NCBI GenBank assembly: GCA_963816985.1
Contig: CAWFMF010000004.1
Coordinates: 2,728,001 to 2,792,000 of the forward strand
Source of the DNA: JAIVJM01 sp963816985
GTDB taxonomy: Bacteria; Acidobacteriota; Blastocatellia; Pyrinomonadales; Pyrinomonadaceae
Direction: 5' to 3'
DNA length: 64,000 nucleotides
Shown in pieces: positions 20,592 to 27,846 of this stretch. The stretch's first letter is position 1; every line of letters starts with the position of its first letter. A program made the position numbers and the translations under genes. The notes beneath the pieces were generated by a model. That model made no database searches and was not told the origin of the DNA. It was given only the letters and a program-made list of their open reading frames with translations.

Positions 20592-21770
20592 CTACTCGCG
20601 CAGAAGCTCGCGCGCGATGACGAGCTTCTGAATCTCGGAGGTGCCTTCGTAGATGCGCAGCGCGCGCACGTCGCGGTAGAGGCGCTCGACCACTTGGCCG
20701 CGGACGACGCCCTGACCGCCGTGTATCTGGACGGCATGGTCAATGATGCGCCCGGCGGCTTCGGTGGCGTAGAGCTTGGCTTCGCTGGCGGCGCGCGTCA
20801 GAGAGGGGCTGTGCGGCTCAAGGTCTCGGAGTCGCGCGGCGCGGTAGACGAGGAGTCGCGCGGCGTCCAGTTCCGTCTGCATCGTGGCGAGCTTGTCCTG
20901 CACGAGCTGGTGCATGGCGAGCGGGACGCCGAACTGCTTCCGCCCCTTCGCGTAGGTGATGGCTTCGTCGAGCGCGCGCCGCGCCATGCCGCAGGCCGCC
21001 GCGCCGACGCTCGCGCGGAAGGTGTCCATCGTCCGCATCGCGAGGCGGAAGCCCTCGCCCTCGGCTCCGACGCGGTCTTCGGCGGGCACTCTCAGGTTCT
21101 CGAACTCGATCTCGCCGATGGGGTGCGGCGCGATGAGTCGCGTGCGCGCGCGGACGCGAAAACCCGGCATCCGCGCGCCGACGATGAAGGCCGAGAGTTC
21201 CGCGCGCCCGTCCTCGCGCGTCCCGGTGCGCGCGAAGACCGTGTAGAAGTCGGCGACGCCCGCGTTCGAGATGAAACACTTGTGGCCGTTGATGACGTAG
21301 GCGTCGCCGTCGCGCCGCGCCTCGGTGCGGACGGCGGCGACGTCGGAGCCTGCTTCGGGCTCGGTCAGCGCGAAGGCGGCGATTGATTTTCCCGCGCGCG
21401 CGCGTTCGAGCCAGAAGTCGCGGACGTGTTCGGGCGCGGCGAGGCTGATGGCGTAAGTGCCGAGGCCCTGCATGACGAAGGCGAGGTCGGCCACCGCCGA
21501 GGAGTAGGCGAGCGCCTCGCGGATGACGCAGAGGGCGCGCGTGTCGAGCGGTCGCGAGTCGTCGCCCGCGACGGCGTAAGAGAGCAGGCCGGACTGCGCG
21601 AGCAGGTCGAGAAGCTCGCGGAAGTGCGCGTCCTCGTCGAACCCTTCGGCCTCGGCGGCGACGGCGCGCGGCTCTATCTCGCGCGCGACGAAGACGGCCA
21701 CGCCCTCCGCGAGCGGCGCGTGCTCCTCCTCGAAAAACGGCGTCTCGGCGATGAATCGGTCGCGCGTCAT
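20592..21770 (-). CDS. Acyl-CoA dehydrogenase
   Basis: Full-length FAD acyl-CoA dehydrogenase of 392 residues. Signatures: FALTEPEAGSDVAAVRTEA, YVINGHKCFISNAGVAD, the C-terminal QIHGGQGVVRGQVVERLYRD and [11 protein letters not shown] with the Glu usual for the catalytic base. It oxidises an acyl-CoA to the 2,3-enoyl-CoA and passes electrons to ETF. In this cluster it would act after ring reduction or ring opening of the aminobenzoyl-CoA skeleton; its exact substrate is an inference. The last 98 bases of the gene are duplicated beyond the restriction-modification pair. The TAG stop here differs from the TAA in the copy. Confidence 0.93.
   Translation of the reverse strand: MTRDRFIAETPFFEEEHAPLAEGVAVFVAREIEPRAVAAEAEGFDEDAHFRELLDLLAQSGLLSYAVAGDDSRPLDTRALCVIREALAYSSAVADLAFVMQGLGTYAISLAAPEHVRDFWLERARAGKSIAAFALTEPEAGSDVAAVRTEARRDGDAYVINGHKCFISNAGVADFYTVFARTGTREDGRAELSAFIVGARMPGFRVRARTRLIAPHPIGEIEFENLRVPAEDRVGAEGEGFRLAMRTMDTFRASVGAAACGMARRALDEAITYAKGRKQFGVPLAMHQLVQDKLATMQTELDAARLLVYRAARLRDLEPHSPSLTRAASEAKLYATEAAGRIIDHAVQIHGGQGVVRGQVVERLYRDVRALRIYEGTSEIQKLVIARELLRE
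20593..20690. repeat. 98-bp direct repeat, right copy
   Basis: Identical to 18313-18410. It forms the 3' end of the intact acyl-CoA dehydrogenase gene. Confidence 0.97.
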
Positions 21771-21793
21771 AAGTTAATCAAACCCCCGTCCCT

Positions 21794-22462
21794 TTACTCG
21801 ATGCCCGAAAGAATCTTCCCCGTCCGGCGGTGGACGCGGACTGTCCGCGCCGGAGTGTCATCGCGCACGGGCTTCTCTTTGAAGAGCACCGCGTCGCCTT
21901 CGACCGTGGGCGTCTGGAAGGAGTTGAAGCTCCCTTTCCCCTTCCGGTAGAGGTCTTCGTGCTGCCATTCGAACTCGCCCTTGCGGAGGTCGAGCCGCGC
22001 GACGAAGCCGATGCCCGTCAGGTAGAGGTGCTCCTCCTCGATGAGCCCCGGCCCGACGTTGAACGCCGGGATGTGCCGCTTCCAGCGCGCGCGCATCGAA
22101 GGCTGTTCGAGGCGCGCGATGAAGCCCGCGCCGCTCTCGCCGTCCGTGACTTCGCAGAGCAGGATGACGTTCTCGCGGTGCAAGGCGTAATAGACGCGCT
22201 CCAGAAAGTCTCCGCCGTCGAGCCGGAGGTTGAAGGGCCTCGTCGAGTCGCCCCTGATTCTGCGCCCCGCGCCGTTCCACGTAATCTTATAAGTGAAGCC
22301 TTCCAACTCGAACTCGAACGAGTCGGAGGAGCCCCCCGCAATCTTCTTCGCCTCCCTGAAGACCTTCGGCGACTCCGGCGCGCGCGCGCCTTGCGGCGAC
22401 GCCGAAGCCGCGAGGAGCAGCAGGAGGGCCAACGCGCCTGAGAGCCTTCGGCAGTTCATCAC
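21794..22462 (-). CDS. Exported protein of unknown function
   Basis: 222 residues with a signal peptide (RRLSGALALLLLLAASASPQG). The mature part is beta-rich (FEFELEGFTYKITWNGAGRR, HLYLTGIGFVARLDLRKGEF) and has no motif I recognise. Its start overlaps the stop of the enoyl-CoA hydratase gene upstream by four bases (ATGA), so it is translated from the same message. Its place inside the catabolic run is not explained by any visible enzymatic feature. It may be a passenger or a cell-surface binding protein; neither is supported directly. Confidence 0.75.
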   Translation of the reverse strand: MMNCRRLSGALALLLLLAASASPQGARAPESPKVFREAKKIAGGSSDSFEFELEGFTYKITWNGAGRRIRGDSTRPFNLRLDGGDFLERVYYALHRENVILLCEVTDGESGAGFIARLEQPSMRARWKRHIPAFNVGPGLIEEEHLYLTGIGFVARLDLRKGEFEWQHEDLYRKGKGSFNSFQTPTVEGDAVLFKEKPVRDDTPARTVRVHRRTGKILSGIE

Positions 22463-23268
22463 TTCTCGCCGTCACGCCGGTCGAAGCGCGGCTCGCGCTT
22501 CTCGGTGAAGGCTTCGTAAGCCTCGCGGTAGTCCGGGTGCTGCATGCACAGGGCTTGCGCCTGCGCCTCCCATTCGAGCGCGGTGTCGAGCCCGACGTCC
22601 AGCTCGCGGTCGAGCATCTCCTTCGTCATCGAGAGCGCGAAGGAGGGGCCGCGCGCCAGCCGCTCGGCGAGCGCGCGCGTCTCCTCTTCGAGTTCCGTGG
22701 CGGGCACGACGCGGTTGTAGAGGCCGATGCGGTACGCCTCTTCAGCCGTGATGAAGTCGCCCGTGTAGAGCAGTTCCGTCGCACGTCCCAGACCGACGAG
22801 GCGCGGCAGAAGGTGCGCCGCGCCCATGTCCGCGCCGGAGAGCCCGACCTTGACGAAGAGGAAGGCGATGCGCGCCTCCTCGCACGCCACGCGCAGGTCA
22901 GAGGCGAGCGCGATGCACGCGCCCGCCCCGGCGGTCGTCCCGTTCAGAGAGGCGATGACGGGCTTGCGCAAGAGGCGGATGTTACGCACCAACTCACACG
23001 TCAGGCGCGTGAACTCCAAAAGACCCTGCACGTCGCGGCCCTGTAGCTCGCCGATGATGTCGCGCACGTCGCCGCCCGAACAGAACGCGCGCCCCGCGCC
23101 CGTGATGACGACGGCGCGCACTTCAACTTCGGTGCGCAGGGCGGCGAACGCGTCCGTCAACTCGCGGTAGACCTCGAAGGTCAGAGCGTTCAGGCGCTCC
23201 GGGCGGTTGAGCGTAATCCACGCCACGCCCGCGCGCACTTCGTAGAGAAAGCTTTTAGGTTCGAGCAT
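22459..23268 (-). CDS. Enoyl-CoA hydratase/isomerase family protein
   Basis: Crotonase-fold enzyme of 269 residues. The family blocks are present: LNRPERLNALTFEVY, VVITGAGRAFCSGGD and the oxyanion-hole region LNGTTAGAGACIALASDLRVA. At the position of the usual second catalytic Glu (GLSGADMGAAHLLPRLVGLGR) it has SGADMGA, so a classical hydratase Glu is not obvious and the reaction may differ (isomerisation, hydrolysis or ring cleavage). One of three paralogous crotonase genes in the cluster. It is followed by an overlapping exported-protein gene. Confidence 0.9.
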   Translation of the reverse strand: MLEPKSFLYEVRAGVAWITLNRPERLNALTFEVYRELTDAFAALRTEVEVRAVVITGAGRAFCSGGDVRDIIGELQGRDVQGLLEFTRLTCELVRNIRLLRKPVIASLNGTTAGAGACIALASDLRVACEEARIAFLFVKVGLSGADMGAAHLLPRLVGLGRATELLYTGDFITAEEAYRIGLYNRVVPATELEEETRALAERLARGPSFALSMTKEMLDRELDVGLDTALEWEAQAQALCMQHPDYREAYEAFTEKREPRFDRRDGEK

Positions 23269-23306
23269 AAGTTCTCGGAAAGTCAGAGCGCGGCGCTTCT
23301 CCGCGG

Positions 23307-24164
23307 TCAGGGCTTGTACGTCCCCTCTTCCAAAACCTCGACGGGCGCGGGCAGGTGGCCGCTCCTCAGCGTCAGCGCCACGTCCTCGGCCTGCTCCTTC
23401 GTGAAGTTGCCGTTGATCTGGCCGTCTTCGGTAATCTGACTCTTGATGTACGGCGCGGAGCGCACTTGCCCGTTCAAGACGACGGCGACGTACCTGTTGA
23501 TGTTCGCCCCCGTCCAGCTTCCGAGCCGCGCCGCGCCTTCGGGCTTGAGCGTGAAGGAGATGAGATAGTCGCCGTCGTCACCGGTCGCATACGAATAGGA
23601 CTGCGCTTCGGCGTCTCTCAAGTCCTGACCAGTGAAAATGCGCGTCCGCTCGACGACGAGGAACTGTGCGGGCTCCGCCTCTCCCTCCGCCCTCTCCAAG
23701 GTCTCGACATAAGGGAGAACGTCTTTGTCCGCGCCCGCCGCCGCGAGCGCCTCGGCCCGCGTCGCGTAGACCTTCAAAGGCATGGGGGACGAAGGCGAGA
23801 CGACGGGGCGCAGTTCAAGAAGCCCCTGCGCCAAGAGGACGCGCTTGATGCGCTCCGCGTCGAGCCCGCCGGAGACGCGCAGCGCGAGCCGGTTCGACCC
23901 CGCGCCGCCCTCGCGCCGCACGTCGCAGAAGACGCCGAGGTGGTCGCAGCGACTCTTGATGACCGAAGCCGTCTGCTCGACGCTCTGCTCCAAAGCGTCG
24001 CCTTCCGCCTTGACGGCGACGATGAGGCGGACGCCGCCCTTATCCTTCGGCTGCTGCCCGGACGAAGTGAACGGCAGCGGCAAGCCGCAGGCCGAAGTCA
24101 GGCAGAGCACACACAACGTCAAGAGAACCAGCGGCGACATTCGTTGGAGCTGCTTCTTCATCAT
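23307..24164 (-). CDS. Lipoprotein with a stand-alone SecD P1-like domain
   Basis: Lipoprotein of 285 residues. The signal region SPLVLLTLCVLCLTSAC ends in a lipobox Cys. The mature part resembles the periplasmic P1 (head and base) domain of SecD/SecDF: a ferredoxin-like repeat (GVRLIVAVKAEGDALEQSVEQ, RLALRVSGGLDAERIKRVL), then FTGQDLRDAEAQ and NGQVRSAPYIKSQITEDGQ with FTKEQAEDVALTLRSGHLP. None of the SecD membrane helices follow. SecD P1 binds substrate proteins during export; a free lipoprotein version might act as an envelope chaperone. It lies among catabolic genes without an evident link. Confidence 0.83.
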   Translation of the reverse strand: MMKKQLQRMSPLVLLTLCVLCLTSACGLPLPFTSSGQQPKDKGGVRLIVAVKAEGDALEQSVEQTASVIKSRCDHLGVFCDVRREGGAGSNRLALRVSGGLDAERIKRVLLAQGLLELRPVVSPSSPMPLKVYATRAEALAAAGADKDVLPYVETLERAEGEAEPAQFLVVERTRIFTGQDLRDAEAQSYSYATGDDGDYLISFTLKPEGAARLGSWTGANINRYVAVVLNGQVRSAPYIKSQITEDGQINGNFTKEQAEDVALTLRSGHLPAPVEVLEEGTYKP

Positions 24165-24217
24165 TGACCTCTTCGGCTGCTCAAGGCGCGTCGCCGGAAG
24201 GCTAAAACGAACTTCAC

Positions 24218-24616
24218 TCAGATGACGGCGATGCCTTCAATCTCGACCTTCGCGGCGTCTTCGAGCAAGCCCTTGACCTCGACGAGCGCCATCGCAGGGA
24301 AGTGGCGGCCCATGAGCGCGCGCCAGTGGACGCCAATCTCGCGCGTGCGCGCCTGGTACTCGCGCTTGTCGGTGACGTAGACGACGAGCCGCGCGATGTT
24401 CTCCGGCCCGCCGCCCGCCTCGATGACGACGGTGATGACGTTGGCGAGCGCGCGGTCGAACTGCTCGACGAAATCCTCGCTCACCAACTTCTGCCTGCCG
24501 TTCCAGCCGATCTGCCCCGCCACGAACAGAAGCCGCCCGCCCGCCGGGGCGAGCACGCCGTTCGAGTAGCCGCGCGGGGCTCCGAGCACTTCGGGGTTAA
24601 TAAATTCCATGTCCAT
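24218..24616 (-). CDS. RidA/YjgF family enamine/imine deaminase
   Basis: 132 residues, the normal RidA length. It has the core GQIGWNGRQKL, the conserved Arg in ENIARLVVYVTD and the C-terminal Glu in VEIEGIAVI. RidA proteins hydrolyse reactive enamines or imines, releasing ammonia. The product of 2-aminobenzoyl-CoA hydroxylation and reduction is an enamine, so this protein is a good candidate for the deamination step; this is inference from context. A hairpin arm runs right up to the ATG at 24616, which is itself part-formed by the repeat. An alternative ATG lies two codons further in. No Shine-Dalgarno sequence is seen. Confidence 0.9.
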   Translation of the reverse strand: MDMEFINPEVLGAPRGYSNGVLAPAGGRLLFVAGQIGWNGRQKLVSEDFVEQFDRALANVITVVIEAGGGPENIARLVVYVTDKREYQARTREIGVHWRALMGRHFPAMALVEVKGLLEDAAKVEIEGIAVI

Positions 24617-24734
24617 TTTGGATTTTAGATTTTGGATTTTAGATTGGCGTGCTTCTTAATCTCGAAGCCGGATTCTGAACCGCTCAGCCTTCGTCGCCGA
24701 GTCAATCCAAAATCCAAAATCTAAAATCCAAAAT
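24615..24734. repeat. Heptad hairpin of AATCCAA type, long spacer
   Basis: Arms 24615-24646 and 24703-24734 (32 bp, one mismatch), built from ATTTTGG / CCAAAAT 7-base units, around a 56-nt spacer. The first base pair coincides with the RidA start codon on one side and the SDR stop codon on the other. The units fit the AATYHAA heptanucleotide consensus described for Nostoc tRNA-Leu introns. Confidence 0.94.
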
Positions 24735-25519
24735 CAGTAAAGGACGCTCCCGCCGTCCACGTTGATGGCCTGACCCGTGATGCCGCGACCGTCTTCGGAG
24801 GCGAGGAGGAGGGCGAGCGCGGCGACCTCTTCGGAGGTGACGAGGCGGTTTTGCGGGCTCATCCGCTTGATGGCATCCAGAGCCTCTTCGGCGCTCCGGC
24901 CCGTCTTCTTCGTAATCTGCTCGACGGCCCCGGTCGTCATGTCCGTGTCCACGTAGCCGGGGCAGATGGCGTTGACGGTGACGCCCTTCGACGCCACTTC
25001 GAGCGCGACCGAGCGCGTCAGTCCGATGACGCCGTGCTTCGACGCCGAATAGGCCGCGATGTAAGGCGCGCCGGTCTTCCCCGCGATGGAGGCGACGTTG
25101 ATGACGCGGCCCCAACCGCGCTCGACCATCGAAGGGATGGCCGCGCGCATGCAGTAGAAAGCGCCGTCGAGGTTGACGGCGAGGTGACGCCGCCAGAACT
25201 CGTCGGTCGTGGCGGCGAACTTCGAGCTTTCGGCTATCCCGGCGTTGTTGACGAGCACGTCCACGCCGCGCCCGAAGAACTCCCGCGCCTTTTCAAACGC
25301 GGCGTTGACGCTCGACACGTCCGCCACGTCGCACGCCGCGTGCGCGGCCTCCACGCCGCACTCCGCCTTAATCTCTTCGGCCACGCGCGCCACCTCCCGC
25401 TCGGTGCGCGCCACGACAAAGACCCGCGCCCCTTCGCGCGCGAACGCCAACGCGACCGCGCGACCGATGCCGCGCCCCCCTCCGGTGATGAAAGCTGTTC
25501 TGTCTGCCAGTCTCGTCAT
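24734..25519 (-). CDS. Short-chain dehydrogenase/reductase (3-hydroxyacyl-CoA dehydrogenase-like)
   Basis: SDR of 261 residues from the ATG at 25519. The five codons upstream (MNFEL) are hairpin-repeat sequence in frame and probably not native. The NAD(P)-binding motif is GGGRGIGRAVAL, the catalytic Ser is in NVASIAGK, the Tyr-Lys pair in YSASKHG, and NNAG is present. The C-terminal ITGQAINVDGGSVLY is typical of FabG-like enzymes. In the cluster it would oxidise the 3-hydroxyacyl-CoA made by a hydratase. Specificity cannot be read from sequence. Confidence 0.92.
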   Translation of the reverse strand: MTRLADRTAFITGGGRGIGRAVALAFAREGARVFVVARTEREVARVAEEIKAECGVEAAHAACDVADVSSVNAAFEKAREFFGRGVDVLVNNAGIAESSKFAATTDEFWRRHLAVNLDGAFYCMRAAIPSMVERGWGRVINVASIAGKTGAPYIAAYSASKHGVIGLTRSVALEVASKGVTVNAICPGYVDTDMTTGAVEQITKKTGRSAEEALDAIKRMSPQNRLVTSEEVAALALLLASEDGRGITGQAINVDGGSVLY

Positions 25520-25520
25520 A

Positions 25521-25592
25521 AGTTCAAAGTTCAAAGTTCAAAGTCGAAAGACAGGTTCTTAACTTTGAACCTTGAACTTTGAACTTTGAACT
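25521..25592. repeat. Heptad hairpin, TTCAAAG type
   Basis: Arms 25521-25542 and 25571-25592 pair almost perfectly, with unit TTCAAAG repeated three times per arm. The element fills the gap between the enoyl-CoA hydratase stop (25599) and the SDR ATG (25519). Confidence 0.93.
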
Positions 25593-25598
25593 CTTTAT

Positions 25599-26387
25599 CT
25601 ATTTCGCCGCCGCGCGGGGCTCGCGCCGTTCGAGGAAGGCGCGGACGCGCTCGCGCGCCTCACGCGACTGGAAGCATTGAAGCTGCGCCTCGGTCTCGTA
25701 TTGCAGCATCCGTTCGAGGCTCTCGGCCTCGCTCATGTAGACGGCGCGCTTGGCGGCGGCCATCGAGGCGTGCGGCGCGTCGCGCAGTCGCTCGGCCAGT
25801 TGGCGCGTCGCGGCGGCGAGTTCCGCTTCGGGGACGACGCGGTTGACGATGCTGAACTGAAGCGCGCGCTGCGCGTCGAAGGCTTCGCCGAGGAAGAACA
25901 TCTCGCAGGCGATGTTGGTCGGGACGACGCGCGGCAGGAAGTACGTCCCGCCCCAATCGGGATGGAGTCCGACCTTAACAAAGGATTGACTGAAGGAGGC
26001 CGTCTCGGACGCGATGCGGAGGTCGCAGGCGAGCGCGAGGTTGAAGCCCGCGCCGTAGGCCGGGCCGTTGACCGACGCGATGACCGGCTTCGCCATCTGC
26101 CTGATGGTCGTCAGCACCCGGCGTCCCGCGCCGAGCAGCCGGCGGAACTCTTCAACATCGTCGCGCTCCATCAACTCCTGCATGAACTTCACGTCCGCGC
26201 CCGCGCAGAAGCCGCGCCCCGCGCCCGTGATGACGACGACGCGCACCGCCTTGTCGCTCGCCGCGTGCTCCAAAGCCTCCGCCAGATCGCGCCGCATGTG
26301 CCCGGCGAACGCGTTCAGCTTCTCAGGCCGGTTGAGCATGACGGTCGCGACGCCCGCCTCGTTGGTGACTTTGATGTTGTCGTACAT
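25599..26387 (-). CDS. Enoyl-CoA hydratase/isomerase family protein
   Basis: Crotonase-fold enzyme of 262 residues: LNRPEKLNAFAGHMRRDL, VVITGAGRGFCAGADVKF, VNGPAYGAGFNLALACDLRIA for the oxyanion hole, and FVKVGLHPDWGGTYFLPR at the catalytic region, where an Asp-Trp replaces the usual Glu, as in many isomerase-type members. Part of the catabolic run, between two heptad hairpins that fill both flanking gaps. It has no visible Shine-Dalgarno sequence: the bases just before its ATG are repeat arm. Its exact step is uncertain. Confidence 0.92.
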   Translation of the reverse strand: MYDNIKVTNEAGVATVMLNRPEKLNAFAGHMRRDLAEALEHAASDKAVRVVVITGAGRGFCAGADVKFMQELMERDDVEEFRRLLGAGRRVLTTIRQMAKPVIASVNGPAYGAGFNLALACDLRIASETASFSQSFVKVGLHPDWGGTYFLPRVVPTNIACEMFFLGEAFDAQRALQFSIVNRVVPEAELAAATRQLAERLRDAPHASMAAAKRAVYMSEAESLERMLQYETEAQLQCFQSREARERVRAFLERREPRAAAK

Positions 26388-26390
26388 GGC

Positions 26391-26487
26391 AGTTTTCAGT
26401 TTTCAGTTTTCAGCTTTCAGCTTCAGAAACTCGGCGGCTCAAGTCGCCGCGTATTAACTGAAGACTGAAAACTAACTGCTGAAAACT
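26391..26487. repeat. Heptad hairpin, GTTTTCA type
   Basis: The left arm from 26391 and the right arm to 26487 carry tandem GTTTTCA / TGAAAAC units. The loop holds a second small GC-rich palindrome (GGCGGCTC/AAGTCGCCGC). The TAG stop of the upstream hydratase gene (26486-26488) overlaps the arm end. Confidence 0.9.
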
Positions 26488-27337
26488 ATTTTCCTTTAAA
26501 TTCCGGTTTGCGTTTCTCGACGTAGGCGCTCATGCCTTCGCGCGCGTCTTCGGACTGGAAGAGTTGCTGTTGGAGTTCGCGTTCGAGGGCGAGCGCCGAC
26601 TCGAAGGGGATTTCCGCGCCGGTCTGGACGCTGCGCTTGATGCGCCCGACGGCGCGCGCGGCCTTGTTGGGCGGCGTGAACTGGCGCGCGTAGGCCATGA
26701 CTTGGTTCTCGAAGTCCTCGCCCGACTCGGCGTCGTAGACGTGGTTGACGAGTCCGAGTTCGCGCGCGCTCTCGAAGTCGAAGAGTTCGCCCGTCGCCAT
26801 CAACTCGATTGCGCTCGACTTGCCGACGACGCGCGCGAGTCTTTGCGTGCCGCCCGTGCCGGGCAGAACGCCGAGGCTTACTTCCGGCAGCCCCATCTTG
26901 CCCGCGCCCCGGCGCGCGACGCGGATGTCGGCGGCGAGTGCGACTTCGAGCCCGCCGCCGACGCAGTGGCCGTTGACGGCGGCGATGACGAGCTTCGGCG
27001 TCTGTTCGAGCCGCGAGAGCGTCTCGTTGGCGTGGAGGCAGAAGTAGTATTTGAATTCGGGCGTGACGCTCCCAAGCATCGAGATGTTCGCGCCCGCGCA
27101 GAAGAACTTCTCGCCCTCGCCGGTGATGACGATGACGTGCACGCCCTCGTCCATCCTCGCGGCGAGAATCGCGCCGTCCAACTCCCGCATCATCTCGTAA
27201 GAATAGGTGTTCGCCGGAGGGTCGTTGAGCGTCAGGACGGCGACGCCCTCGCGCACCTCGTACCGGACGAGCTTGCCCGTCGCCGCCGACTCTTCCTGCC
27301 CGCCCGCCTCGTTAACTTTAGCTTCCGCTTCCGCCAT
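26486..27337 (-). CDS. Enoyl-CoA hydratase
   Basis: Crotonase-fold enzyme of 283 residues. The frame is open to 27601, but the first 88 codons are Arg/Ser-rich and unlike the family. The ATG at 27337 has AAGGAG 11 bases upstream and starts MAEAEAKVNEAGGQ. Blocks: LNDPPANTYSYEMM, VIVITGEGEKFFCAGANIS, VNGHCVGGGLEVALAADIRVA, and MGLPEVSLGVLPGTGGTQRLAR, which has both Glu positions of a classical enoyl-CoA hydratase. It is probably the true hydratase of the pathway and the first gene of the minus-strand operon. Confidence 0.93.
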   Translation of the reverse strand: MAEAEAKVNEAGGQEESAATGKLVRYEVREGVAVLTLNDPPANTYSYEMMRELDGAILAARMDEGVHVIVITGEGEKFFCAGANISMLGSVTPEFKYYFCLHANETLSRLEQTPKLVIAAVNGHCVGGGLEVALAADIRVARRGAGKMGLPEVSLGVLPGTGGTQRLARVVGKSSAIELMATGELFDFESARELGLVNHVYDAESGEDFENQVMAYARQFTPPNKAARAVGRIKRSVQTGAEIPFESALALERELQQQLFQSEDAREGMSAYVEKRKPEFKGK

Positions 27338-27579
27338 CTGGTAATGCGCTCCTTCGACGATTGAGAGATGTCTGAATTGTTCGCCTTCGATTCGGGACGC
27401 GGGACGGGCCTTAAGGAATGCTCGCCTCGGCCCCGCGCCCGCCGACGTTGATTGTGGGAGTGTTCGAACGCTGATCCGGCACAATGATGGGGCTCTCGCG
27501 GTGAATGAGTCAAGCAGGAGAGAACTCGCCCGTCGCGTCGCGCCGCCGCGCGGCTCCGGAAATCCTCGGCGGGCTCGGC

Positions 27580-27609
27580 TTGACAGACGGCGCGCGCTCA
27601 ACTTAGGTT
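27580..27609 (+). promoter_or_regulatory. Possible promoter of the selenocysteine tRNA
   Basis: A perfect TTGACA at 27580-27585 with a weak -10-like TAGGTT after an 18-base spacer, about 48 bases before the tRNA. This gap (27338-27656) otherwise shows nothing clear apart from open frame of poor composition. Confidence 0.35.
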
Positions 27610-27656
27610 CTCAAGGATCACCCTCCTTCCGGGTCGCCACCCTCTTTTCGGCACAC

Positions 27657-27755
27657 GGAGGCGCATCCGTTCTGGTGAACGGCGCGGTCTTCAAAACCGT
27701 CAGCGAGCCTGTGAGAGCAGGCTTGGGTGGGTTCGATTCCCACACGCCTCCGCCA
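27657..27755 (+). tRNA. selC: tRNA-Sec, anticodon TCA
   Basis: Selenocysteine tRNA, which delivers Sec at UGA codons with SelB. Acceptor stem GGAGGCG (27657-27663) pairs with CGCCTCC (27745-27751), followed by G and an encoded CCA. The D arm is the long six-pair type of tRNA-Sec (CCGTTC-TGGT-GAACGG). The anticodon loop is CTTCAAA with TCA, a long variable arm follows (AGCCTG...CAGGCT), and the T arm is GTGGG-TTCGATT-CCCAC. All of these separate it from tRNA-Ser. The eighth acceptor pair seems to be a C-A mismatch. No selA, selB, selD or obvious selenoprotein is in the window. Confidence 0.95.
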
Positions 27756-27760
27756 CAACC

Positions 27761-27829
27761 ATTTTGGATTTTGGATTGACGATTGGAAAAATCGTCTCGC
27801 TCACCCGCCGCGAATCCAAAATCTAAAAT
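27761..27829. repeat. Heptad hairpin of AATCCAA type, downstream of the tRNA
   Basis: Arms 27761-27777 and 27813-27829 (17 bp, one mismatch), the same word family as 24615-24734. It begins five bases after the tRNA CCA end and lies just before dprA, so it could act as tRNA terminator or processing signal. Confidence 0.88.
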
Positions 27830-27846
27830 CGCAACTCTAAAATCGT

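Noticed and set aside
27338..27601. N-terminal extension of the enoyl-CoA hydratase
   Set aside because: It is Arg/Ser-rich and outside the family, and a ribosome site precedes the ATG at 27337.
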